From Trichuris trichiura (Eukaryota; Nematoda; Enoplea; Trichinellida; Trichuridae), in assembly GCA_037903355.1 (NCBI GenBank), contig JBAJFE010000026.1, forward strand, positions 4,588,001-4,652,000: a stretch of DNA of 64,000 bases. Reading direction: 5' to 3'. Below, one piece after another: positions 13,200 to 25,700 of the stretch. Under the pieces are notes generated by a model, which ran no database searches, was not told the origin of the DNA, and saw only the letters and a list, made by a program, of their open reading frames with translations. A program made the translations under genes and the position numbers. Position 1 is the first letter of the stretch; each line of letters begins with the position of its first letter.

Positions 13200-13393
13200 C
13201 ATAGTTTATCAACCTTTCTTGCCCCAGGGCTCCCCTAGGCCTTGTCAGGGCCTCCTAGGCCTTGTCAGGGCCCCCCTAATCCTTGTAAGGGCCCACCGTT
13301 TATTCGGACAATGTCCTGTCGCATTATCCTCCAGGGCCCCCTGGCTTCCAGGGCTCCCCTAAAATCTCCCAGGGCTCACGTTGAGAAACACTG
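13200..13393. mobile_element. hAT-type non-autonomous element, 194 bp
   Basis: An 8-bp direct repeat AAGTAGAG flanks the element at 13192-13199 and 13394-13401, as expected for hAT transposition. The ends are imperfect inverted repeats: CATAGTTTATCAAC at the left, and CAGTGTTTCTCAAC when the right end is read on the minus strand. The latter is typical of hAT ends. Inside, a 20-bp unit (CCTAGGCCTTGTCAGGGCCY) is repeated in tandem. It has no coding capacity. Confidence 0.75.
13234..13294. repeat. Three-copy 20-bp tandem repeat inside the hAT element
   Basis: Units at 13234-13253, 13254-13273 and 13274-13294 share CCTAGGCCTTGTCAGGGCC. The third is diverged (TAATCCTTGTAAGGG). The unit is GC-rich and partly self-complementary (GGCCTTGTCAGGGCC). 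Confidence 0.7.
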
Positions 13394-16300
13394 AAGTAGA
13401 GGAATAAAAGTCTCGGGTACAACTTATTATAGTGTAAAAGCCACGTAAATGCGCCTAGCATTACCAACAACGTTTACATTAGGGAAACAGTGGCTACTTG
13501 GCGAGCAAAACGTGTTAATTTTACTTTTCACTGTATGAGTCGCAACGTTTTTTAAATTGCAGTACAAAAAACCGGCAAATTTTTGTAAACCTCTTTAAGT
13601 TACTGTATATCAGCGAGCAACTTGTTTACGTACAGTAAACACATCTGCGTATTTTTGTTTCCCTCTCTGGATTACTGTATACTTGCAAGCAGGTTCGGTA
13701 CAATACCCCAAACCTGTAAATAGCTAGTGAAAAGAGGGACATGATGATTGTTCAAGGTTGGACTATTATCGTGCCTCAACTTTCTGTTCCTAATTTCTTT
13801 TACAAAACGCAGAAAGCTCGAAAACAACGCAACAAAACGTAATTTAAATTTGCATTACGTAGTTGAGGGCAGGCAGTAGCTAAAATTTTCTGAAATTTTT
13901 CCATAAATTTTTCAGTTCTTTTTAAAATGGAGAGTGTCTGTAATTAAACGAAACAACTGTTTTAACAACGGATGGATGAGTGATGATCAGGAAAGATTCA
14001 GAACGCGTTCACTTTTGAAGCCAAGCTTTTTTCTCAGAAGACCGCAAACAGTCTACCGTTTCCCAGAGAATGCACGTACCTTTCCGAAAACAATGCTAGT
14101 CATTCTGTCCTAATTTTACATAAGCCTGAGCTTGCAAATAAAGCTTATATTTTGGTTTATGCGCCAGAGTTAGCTGCTCCCGGACTAGGACGGGCGCAAA
14201 ATCTACCAATGGGAGCACGGCCCAAAGAGCGGGATAAGGGTTTAGAATCGACAGCGACGTGAGAACCTGCAATCGACCTTAGCATTGGTCCCACGGTCTG
14301 CTGCCAGTAAGCGGATTAAGCGATGGCTCAGAAGCCTGGCGTCCGTGGGAACGCTTAGGGTAGAGGTTAAGAATGGCTATGTAGACGCGTCAGGTCCGAG
14401 CGCAGTTGTGCGCAGGCTGTCGCCTTTGTGCTACTGCCTTATTGCTGAACTTTCGCATTACTCCACAGTAAACTGTTGTTGTCCGAGAGTTTTCATGGTT
14501 TACCAAACCACAGATTAAGAGGACACAAGTGCAGAAGAGGTTTCCCAACGTCTTCTGGAAAGGAATCCAGAACTGATGGCATACGGTAGGTGTTCATGGG
14601 GTTCCAGGAGTACGACCTTTTAGAGCCTTTAGAACGCTCCGGTTTTTTCACCAGCGAGTTATATACTAACACGCTTCCACCAATCTACGGTAAAACTGAG
14701 GTATTCTGACTGTGAAATTCGTTTAACCATCTATTAACAGCACGTATCCACTGTAGTTTAGTCGAACACGGGCATTTGACCGCCGTCCAATTAACGATTC
14801 ATTTCTGTAAGTACGCTGCAACTTCTCTTATCCGACGTTAGCAAGACGTGCCGGCCTTGCTAACTTCGAAGTGCAACGGCGACATTACGTGAGCATGCTC
14901 GAAGTTTACTATGGTGTTTTCGAAGTTTCGTAGACTACTATTATCTCTGTGGAATTATGCTTAATAAAATATGTCAGTTTATGGTTCATTGCCACTTTAA
15001 ATGGCTAGAATATCTTTTTATGCTAGCCTTATGACCCTGTAATCGGGAGAAGACCCCTAACCTGCAGATATTTGCACAACTGATTAGTAAAACGCAAACC
15101 ATAATGAACGATAGGGTACCACGGGACTTTCCAACGCCAGCGACACAACGCCGCGGAATGGTGTTTATTCACTGTGTGCAACTTCATTGAATATCCGGTG
15201 CAGAGCATGGTTGTGAATCATCCACGCTAAAGAGTGGGTGTAGCGATAATGCCGCAGCAGGCACTATGACTGAGCAGGCCCACACTTCGCTGTCATTCAC
15301 GCCTTTGTCTCTGTTCAGTGGTACATTCCTTCGTTTGAAGACGCCTTTGCCCTTTCGATAGCGAAAAAGGCTTTTCCGAACCAGTATCGCTATGCTCTGA
15401 AAAGCTCAGAGGTACTTTTCGTTGTTTTGTTCTATTTCTTCGCCAATAGACAACCAACCCATCTACTGCTTAGGGTTTGCTTTTCGGTGATTGCAGAATA
15501 CACGTAGACGTAAGACAACAACAGGAACTATTCCCCTAACCTTTTAAGAAGTGAAGATTCATTTACGTGTTACAATTCTTCGCTATGTATTGTTTGCTAA
15601 CTATACATGGAGTGGTCATGTATGCTATTGATTGACTGCGCAGTTCTGAACATTCCATTCAGAAACCGATTTGATGTACGTTCAGTTTTAAACTGTTCTT
15701 AAAAAGGAACTGCATAATCACTAAACAGTGCAAGCCATTAATCAAGCCCTTTTAGGCGTAATAAAAGGCTGACAGAAGCAGTTGAAGTGGCTGAATAAAT
15801 TAAAGCCCAGTGTGATAGGAGACGTCAATCGTTTTAGGATGTCTGAAGATCATAAAAGGACAGCACTGTAAAAGTCAAAATTGAGATCTTTAGCTAGAAC
15901 TGCTTTTCAGAGTCACTCAAAAAGTCTGAGCTTAAGTCAACCACAAACGTATTCAGATTATCCATGAAAGACACTCGCTGTCGAGATGAGCGTTTGAAAA
16001 AAAAGGCCAGGGTAGGTATAGGGTTTCAAACGTGCTCTTTAATGTCTACCTTTTGCACGTGACAAACTTAGGAAAATGATGATCAGGTATGGAGAAAAGG
16101 TTGTGGTTCTGATACGCTCTAGGGCGAAAGTAAAGGTAGGTCACACTCATTCCTGAGAGGTGCAGTGGAACTTCGGTGATCCTTAAAGCAATACCATCGA
16201 AGCCGTTGAGGAGCGTATACATGAAACGTGAATGTTTTTTCGTTACTATTACGGCGATGCTACCTGTTCAACCGCTGAAAAACTTTTACATGTGACACGT

Positions 16301-16792
16301 TCAAAAATTAGCCGTAAGGTGCTGACATTTAACAACCCTATATATCCCCTCTTCATAGTCAGAAACCGCTGCTATCATTTCGTTATCATTACAAGCTGTT
16401 GAAGTTACTGCCACATTAGAAAATGAAGCTAGTGAATCTGACAGCTGCCAGCAGTAGGTACGAAATTCTATCACTTCGTATCGATAAACCGCAGGTATTC
16501 ATTTTCTTACATAAAGAGAGAGAGAGAAACTTAACGTACTATTATTTCTTGTTTTACCTATTCCTCAGTAACATTTCAGAGAAGCCCTGCGATCACCCAA
16601 TACGTTTTACAAGTACTCATAGTAATCTCCTGATATCGATGAGTTGATTTGAATCCTTCTGAAGTAAACCGAAGCAAAGTTTATAGAAGGCACTAATCAA
16701 AAGTTGCACGCTAACGTTGGTCTGGGCAACCGGAAAAGTCGCTTGTTTACTTTAAAGTAAGAGAAGATGAGAAATGAAACTTTACATGACAG

Positions 16793-19700
16793 TCAGCAGG
16801 GAGTTGAAAGTGTAGGGACAATTGGCGAGTAAAGATTGGTCAGTATGTGGCTAAGCGAAGTGGGTTGGGGCGCCTCTTGTATCATTTCAGATATGCTCAT
16901 AAGTCTTAAATGATGAGCATTTCTGTAGCCACTGATTGATCTGCGCTTTAACCGACTAGCGTTGATCGCTGTCGACCTGACTAGACACGCTAATACAGAC
17001 CAATGAACTATTGCATCATTAAACAGAGGTCCAAATTCATCAATTTCCGTGTCATCGTAGTCAACCTGTATACGAAAAAGATCATCTGCAAGGGGGTATA
17101 TAACGATAAGAACATCGCAGAATTCCGTAGGAATAATGGAACGCCGATAGTCGCGCCAGTGCTCAGACCAAACAATGTGCACCTCGTCATTGCCAATGTG
17201 GCGGAGCTTCCTTGTAATTTCTTCACAACTTAGTCGGGTACTTACATGGAAAACAACCTCTATCAAAGGAGTGCAATAATAAGGTATTGTTCCTTCGGTC
17301 GGAAGTCCACCGGCATAACCAGAATGGGTGCGCAATTCCACCTGCCATCCGAGACCGGAGACGAACTCCTCAAACCTCGGAGAACCGTCGCGGTTTTCTA
17401 AAATAGATTGCTTATCTTCTTGACCAGCCGCAACGTATATGACAGCAATCTTGTGCAGCTCGCGAGAGGCAGTACTGTCTATATGTCGAAAATGTCTTTC
17501 CGCCTGCTGCGTTTGATCAAGCAAGACCACGTCGTCTAGACTGTCCAAACAGCTTAGAGACATCACGGAGTTAGAGAATGCGAGATCAAACGCATCAAAG
17601 TTAGAAAAGCCAACCTCAACAAGAAGCGTTGCACCCGTTACCAGTTTCTGGTCGCACGCTTGATAATTCGCTTTAGACGAAACGTAGTCATTGTAATAGC
17701 CATCGCACGACAACGTTGAAGGAGAAGGTAAGCAATCGATACAAAATTGATGCAAATAGTCGATCAGACAGTTCAGTGGGCAATGGCACTTTTCAGGAGA
17801 ATAGTAGTCCATTGCATGATGGTCTACTTGTTGGTCATCTGGCAAACGGCAAAATTCTTCCGGAGGGGTACGAAAGCTTTTGTCTTGAAAGTTGACCACG
17901 CTGTCATGCAACCATTCATTGGCTGCGCTCTTCCATCGAGACTGCAGTTTCAACCTTCTCACTTTCCATATATGTTGGCCAACTACAGTTCGAGAAGATA
18001 TTACTGTCTGCAATTCGTCCTCGGAATGTCCGCACAGGTGACTTAACTTGGCAATGATAAACTTTTTTTGGCGCAACCCGACTCCAAACAGCTGTTCTCT
18101 CTCAGAAGCACTAACTGCTGGATAAGCATAGAATACCTTTTGGTCGAAGCAGCAGTTGAGAATTGCAAAAAGACTAATGGCAAGCACTTGAAAATAATCT
18201 TCGAAGACACCTTGAGCAGAATCATCGTTCGGTTTGATGCAACGCTGACGATACATAAGCAACTCTGCCAGTCGCAAAACAGACAAGAGGGGCGACGGCT
18301 CCTGGCCAACGTAGGAACCAACAACCAAACCGGGGATCAGCAGCAGCCACTCAACCAAATCATTACAGATTCTCTCAAGCAATGCTACCATCTCTTTCTT
18401 CTCCGTTTCATTTACCGATTCCTTTGCCAGCAGTTGTTCAGCGGCAGCGTTATAGACAGAAAAGAGGTGCCGCATTAAGCGAAAGTGATTTTCGCTAAGA
18501 TCACGGCAAAATGGAAATAAGGAATTTAACAACTGACATACAATAGAACTGAAAGAGCAAGCATTGTAGGCAAAGTAGTCAAGGATAGTTTCGAAGCAGC
18601 CCTCAACAATGCCATTCAGTTTGTTGTTACGCAAAAGTGAGTGCAGAAGCACCGAAAGACCTCTGAGGGCTAAAGCAGTACTAAGGCGATCGTCTCCGTC
18701 ATTTACGGAATCATTGTGAAGTGAGTTGACCAAGCATCGAAAGACTTCCATTTGTAGCACGTTACTGTCCATTACTTTCTGGCTGTCTTGACATGTTGGG
18801 AAGGTAGGCCGATGTGGAGCTAGCAGTACAATGCTACTGACAAAATGAACGACGTTAACCTTGTCGACGCTGTCCACACAATCTACTGTTGCTGTCTTCA
18901 TTATTCTAGCCGAAGCAGCAACTAGGTCCGGAAGCAAAAATAAACAACTTGGCCAAAGCTCTCTGACCAGAGATGCTGAGCAAGACACAAGGAAGGTATT
19001 AATCAAGGCATTTTCTCTTCCAGTAAGTATTGAAGAAGCTATGCAAAAAAAATCTGCTATGGTCACGTCGCTCAACGGTATGTCTCTTCGCTGCGACAAT
19101 AAGAAACAGTATAAGCGAGTTGCAATCATCTTGCTGGCAGCAAACGGTTCAGGTAAACGCAACGTTTCGCTGAGCCATGGAATAAGCAAGACCGTAGGTG
19201 GAACCAAACTGGGACAGCTGTCCTGATTATTCCTAATTTTGACAAGCAGAGAAAGCACCAATCGAATAACGTCCATCATGTGCACATGGATTTCCGGAGA
19301 AGTAACTCGATTTATGTTGCCTAAGCAACAGAGTATCCGTTTCCAGACAACACCCAGCGCCTCAGGTGCAGTACCATTTCCGTTAGCACCATCCTGCTCA
19401 CTTAACAACGCAATTCTCTGTGGCATAGACTGCGCAGACGGTTGTTCGACTTCCTACAAAGATTCAAGAAATTTCATCCGCTCAACCAAAACAGGAAAAC
19501 GTGCAAAAAAATTCTCTTATTCTGGCTTTCGCTTGAACTGACTTTGGGTAATGAATGTTTTACAACAGTGTTCTGCAACTGTTTTGTTTCCACAACGATC
19601 GGTGATCTTTGATAAAAACAAAAGATTTAGCGTTCAACGCTGTTCATAACGCAGTCATCAGCGGAAAATGTACAACATATAACAAATTTGTTGCGTATTC

Positions 19701-22700
19701 CGTCCTCTCCGCTGACGACGCAAACGAACAGACTCGAAAAGCTCAGATGTAAAAGCTTCTACTTTTATGAGCAGCTTGCAGTTGTTGAAAAGTCAAAATA
19801 GAATTTACTTTCTTATTACGGCGACTGTTATGTAGCAGCACTTTTATCATTAATATTAGGTGCGAGAAAAAGAACAGGGCTCTTCACAAAATTCAAGTTC
19901 CGAAAAATCCAAGTTATAGGAACACTGTTTATTATATATGGTTTCCATTACATTCAGCAACCTTCTGCTAATGTCCTGGCAGAGTGGATCTTGTCGCAGT
20001 ATAAAGTCTTGGGCTTTGATCCAAAGAAAAGAACCGTCTAATTTTTTGTCGTCTTCGAATTCTCTGAAGTGCTGCCCTAACAGATAGTGCTCCATGAATA
20101 GGAATGGGTGATAATCTGATGGGGCAAGGTCTGGTGAGTATGCTGCATGTGGCAATTCTCTCCAGCCCAGTCGATGAATGCTGCTCTCTTATATCGTGAA
20201 ACTACATGAGGTCGCGCTTTGTCCTTACTTGTGGCATTTTGATTACGCGCATGTTCCATTCATTTCTTTCGAAAAGTTTGTGATAATTCTTTGAGCTGCG
20301 ATCAGTGAATGTCGACAGCAACTATCTGACCTCAGGCCAGCAGCTCACGGTAAAATAACATCTGACATACGATAGAACATGATACCCGTTAGGAGAATAG
20401 TAGTCAGGAGTCAGGCTCAGTCTTCAAAGAACATGAAGGGAATACATTTTACTCAAACATGGATGCTTGTACTACCATGCGGGATAAAGAGTGAGCTCAG
20501 CTCGTAATGCTGCAACACCAGGCTTTGTTGAGCATTGTACTTCACGCATCCCTAGCTTTCAAAGCCTTCTAGTGATGCAGCGTAACACCGTGGCCGTCTT
20601 TGTTCTCCACAGCCGGAAACGGCTCCAACAACTAGATTGTAATAGGCTAGCGATTGAAAGAATACTGAAAGACACGTTCGAACGATCACGGAGGCAACCA
20701 TCATGTCGTCAGTGATCTCCCGTGGATTAAGGAACTGTGCATGTCAACTCTACCTAGTATATGATCCATTAAGCTCTCCCTTCCCGTTCTTGTAGCCGGT
20801 CAAAATTGCCGCGTGTTCACGAATCGTCATAAACTTTAGTCCCCATTCCTTACGTTTCGCCCTCGGCTGCACCTCACTGGTTCGACAGCAGCCAAACAAC
20901 ACTGTTCATTTCACAAATAAGTCATCGTTTCAAGATCCGTTAGCCCATTACCGAGCACAGCTATCGGTTTGAACATGGTCAAAAGGCTACGGTGGTGAGA
21001 TCGTACGGACGAAAAATCAAAGCGAAGTTCTTTCCTGAGGACTGCCTCGCTAAAGAGAGCTCGCAACGGGCCTTTTATCAAGAGCAGACCAGAAATTCTA
21101 TTGCCTTAAGAACCTTTCGCGTCTGCTTGAAAAACACTGATTCCAGAATTACTTGTTAACTCTGCAATTCAGTGTCAAATCAATAGACCAACTGCAACAC
21201 AACGTATCTTTCATGTGGAGTAAAAACCTTAATCTCGGAGTGGTTTAGTTGTGAAAAACACTAGTTATGTAACCAGAGCTTTCAGGTGACTCGTGCACCT
21301 GAAAGCTCCGGTTACGTAACTAGTGCTCGTAAGACTGCTCCAAGGCTAGTTGCTAGCGTAAGGAAAGAACAAAATACACATTTCAAAACGAATGTGTGCT
21401 GCTCTAGAACCTATCTTAAGTCGGGAACAACTAGTACACGGTTAGTTATCTATTATTTGAAACATTCTGAGCTAGGGCATTCCAGATGTTGAAATACACG
21501 AGACGTTCCACAAGTTGCCATGATCGATACACGGTTTCTTCTGGTTCATCGTATCTTTATGGAAACGATGAAGTGACTGCGTTTTAATGTACCTACCTTG
21601 TACCTTTCTAAAGGCCCAAATATAGAGATTAAGACAAATATTTTGGACCGAAATGCAGACATAAAATTCATTTACTGATTCAGATACAAGTTTTACACAG
21701 TAACAGAGCAACGCTGTTAAGAACTTGAAGTGTTCTAACCAATATTAAAGGGCTCCCGTGAGAATTTGGAGACACTCTGATCAATGGCTTTTTAAAATGA
21801 TCCGTTTGCTAAATAGATAGGCTAGCATTACATTTGTGCAACTTCGTGTGCAGATTATGGGGCAAACAATGTAATATAGGTGTCACATTCATCTGTAAAT
21901 GAGCTACCATCAGTTGCAGCTGCGTCACGGAACTGAGCAAAAGATTCTCCACAAAATATCATTAGCAACACTTTCATCTGTAACATAATGCCAACGCTCA
22001 GAAGTCTCAGATTTCGCAGCATTGCATATTTCGTAATTTCTGATAACGCATAACTAGGGTAACTAACTATACTAGATTTGTGGAAAGCTAGTGGCTGTTA
22101 TAGCTAATTTGAACTTTGATGCTTATAATGATGATGATATCATGGTTGCATCTGTGTTAAATCTGAAAGCCTTTTTATTAGCAAGAGTTCAAAAACAAAT
22201 GTCGTATTTTTGAAAGCATGCTTAGTCCCATCATCACCGACAAAATTGAAAGTCCATACAATTTTATCATCTCTAATTTTGCCGTTGATTTAAAATTCCT
22301 CTTAGCTAGCCGTCCACCAGATGTAGGTATCGAGCTGGTCTGGTCCGTATGCCGACAAAATATCCTAGGCCACGTTTCATCCCCTCGCGCTCGCTTCAGA
22401 TGTGGTTTTAGATGCTGGCGCTGACGTAATATCAAAGAGCTTTTAGGTCGCCATAACTACGTACTCGACGACGAAGTCATGCCGAGCGTTGCTCACACAT
22501 GTCGCCAAAATATTTGCTAATTATTCGGTGCGTGCCGGCACCTTTGCAGATCACTGATAAAAAAGCATACGGTGACGTTTGCTTATCTCCCACTCCCAAA
22601 GGTGTATCATACGTCAGAACAAAGAACGTCGCGTGTCAAAAACGTAGAACGATTCATGTAACTGCGAGAGCGGAATGAATTTTAATTGTCTAGCGTGACT

Positions 22701-25700
22701 GGCACACCCACAAACATCTAGACCCAGTGTTTGCTCTTTTATGAAAGCTGGGAACTACGTAGCATTAAATTGCATGAACAGCGGGGAGGTAGACCACAGA
22801 TACGCAGGCCTTACCGCCCAAATCTTCTGTACCGTTTTTAGTTGTTATATTTATATATACACATATCTTTTTCCGGCCTTTATCCTACATCGTGCGGTCG
22901 GCGAAGAACCGGCTTTCAGAGCATACGACGCCATCGTGTTATAAGCCAGCTGGCTTGTCGCACAGCCTGACGCTAGTGGGTAGGGGTGCGGTCGGCATCT
23001 GAGCCTCTGAACCGATGGTAAGATATGAGGTTTTTTTCTTGACCGATAGGCCACTGCAACTCATATATATATATTGCTGAACACTGGGAGCTACTTAACG
23101 GAGATGCGTATCTTCATGATGTTCTCAGTCATAAGATTTTGCTGTTGTCGTTGCTGTCTGCAACTAAACCACACTGATTCTTTACCAACGAATGAATGAA
23201 CAAATTGTTAAAAAACGTAACAATTTGTTTAAGTATGTTTATCCATTCACTCAATTCTACTGATTGTTATATATGATAAAGACTTACTGCACGAAGCAAT
23301 TAACTTCTTTAGAACTGATTAAAATGAATGTAAATACCTAGATTTGTTTTGAGGATCACTTACTTGGGAGTAGCTGAACTCATCACTGACTGTGTCTGCA
23401 TCGTTGGTTGACATGATTGTTGATTCCGTTAGGATGTCCTCAGAAAGTAACATACTTTTCATTCCTGCGATGGAGTTGCTCTCCGCTGAACAAAATTGAG
23501 CGGAGCCACTGTCGTAGCTGTCGCTATCCTCGCTGATAACCACTTCTTCAGCTAAGCATTCAATCGCTGACTCTGGTTCCCGGGAATGTTCAATAGCTTC
23601 ACTCGTGGAGTCACAGCAGCAGTTACTGGCGTTAGATGGACTTTTCTGACTAGGCAACTCGAGCATCAAGTCGCTACTGTTTGGAACACTGAAGCATATA
23701 GCTAACGGACGTTCACTCTGACGTCTTGACGAACTAGAAAGTAGTAGACTTAACGGGTTTTGTTGACTATTTAGCTCTTGGCTATTCTTCGTCGACGGCG
23801 ATTCTGTGTCAGAGCTAAATATGCTGCTACCACTTTCTTGAGTCACACTCTTGAATAACTGACGAGCCAATGCTTGTTTTTGCTTCAAACGGTGTTCCAT
23901 TGGCCTCTCAAGAGGGGGATCAAGCAAGTCAACACTGTATACCTCAAGAGCAAGGGCCCTTGTTATACTTTCCATTACTTTTCCCCACTCAAAAACTAAA
24001 GCCGACCAGTCGGTTCGTTTTTGACACGTGTCCACCAGGTTATCCCAAAGTTGTACTGGTAGTGGAGCATTCAGACTGGCGAAAACCCAAGTTACCAACA
24101 ATGTTTGATACACTTGAGACGCTACAATGGTCGAAACGGGAGTGCAATCTGCAGGCAATGGTGGTAGCACCCGATGAACGGTGTGCAGCAACGCTTTCAG
24201 CAGAAAGTGCCACGTATCTTGACTGATGCGGAACGTACTACCCGAGCAAGCTAAATGCTTGAACAGGGTTAATATGCGCACACAAATCTGAGCAACTAAG
24301 GTAGCATTCTGTTGTGCGAAATCGTTGGCAAAGTTCAAGTATGGACTGTCAAAGAAAGACATTAAAATAACAATTGCCAACTTCATTCCGTGCGGTGTGT
24401 GCATGTGGAAAGAAACAACGTCAGATGGCGCTTCAGATGGCTGAGATTCTTCTTCTTCTCCTTGTTGAAGAAGCCATTCGCGAAGCACGCGGAAAACCCG
24501 TGCTATTGTACCGACATGATTAAGCGGAAGTAGAAATGATTCCCTCAAAATGGAATATGTACGCGAGCACAATGGCAGGTAGGTTAGCAGGGTTTTCCGA
24601 ACTATTGAATAGTTGGAAGGAAGTCTTGAAGATTCAGCAGACTTAAGAGGACTAAAACTATCAACAATTGAATTATTTTTCTGTCTTCCCACTAAACCAC
24701 TGTCGCTGGCATTCATAGTTTCCTCGCCAGCGGTGCTGTGCTTGTAACTGGATGCGTAAAGCGCAATCCATCGTATCAAAACATGGACACAAATCCTGCG
24801 GTATTCATCTCCTTCATCTGTGTACTGTTGACCAGGCGGGATGGCGGCGGATTGCTCGCTTTCGCAAAAAGGATCAAATGAAACACTTTTAGCGACAGTG
24901 TCAATATTGAAATACTGCACACTTGGACAACACAATGCAACGTAATGACTGTAAACACTATCAATCAGACATCGTAAACAGCATATCTGTTTAAATTCTC
25001 TTCCTTGCTTGGCCCACAGAACCTTTGTAAAGTCGCTGGAGATGAACTCAAGTGCTTTCTCCATAAAGGATTGAGTAATCATTGCTTTACTTGCTATCCG
25101 CTTGGTTTGCACTGCAACAGGCAATGCCTGTACATTTCTGGAATAGAACTGACACTCTTCGTTCGCGGAAGAGCTTACCGATAAAACTCGGTAGCCAGGA
25201 TGTTCGCAGATTTCCTGCAAATTCAGTTATTACTACTTTGATAGATTAGGTACAAAAACCAGTGTAGACATACAAAGTCAATAGTACATTTGTCGAATGA
25301 AACAAAATGAAACTAGTTTCCAGCAACAAAATCAAAGTGATAACTAGCGTAATATGATCAAAAATGGTTTCTTATCTTCTTGACTCAGTTTTGTTGCCGG
25401 TAAGTAGTCCAGTAAGTTACTAATCACTAGACAGAAGTCTCTAGCCTTTAAAAGGCTGAGTTGTTTGTTATCAGAAACGGACAATACGGGATTTGCTGAA
25501 CCAGTGAAATACGGAGCTTGGGAAAATACTACGTCTTATTATAAGGATTAGTTTTAAAAAACATATTAACATATTCCGCAAAATTCACCTAAAAAATTTC
25601 CTAAGATTTGCTAACAAAGTTAAACCAAACATTCCCGCGGTTACATTGCCAGCGCTGCGTAAATGGTGCGGATAGAACTGAGAACTCCCGAAAACTCGTT

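Larger units (their letters stand above)
11961..16792. other. Intergenic region between PIGN and the RalGAP alpha gene
   Basis: About 4.8 kb with no recognisable coding region. It contains a Tigger-like terminal repeat (12386-12425), a hAT-type non-autonomous element (13200-13393), a GC-rich unassigned stretch (about 14165-14500) and a short AG microsatellite near 16516. Frames such as minus 12589-12774 and plus 12843-13055 show no family I recognise. Confidence 0.55.
19454..23363 (-). other. RalGAP alpha intron 2 (3.9 kb)
   Basis: It is bounded by a GTAAGT donor at 23363 and a TTTGTAG acceptor next to 19453. It contains a mariner remnant (19856-20270, minus) and a 30-bp-arm hairpin (21259-21325). 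Other open frames show no family. A short AT repeat lies near 22845 and 23063. Confidence 0.85.

Noticed and set aside
17003..17233. Apparent GTAAGT donor inside the RalGAP GAP domain (near 17235)
   Set aside because: The bases encode the conserved HVSTR segment and the frame continues through the GAP domain, so no intron is needed.
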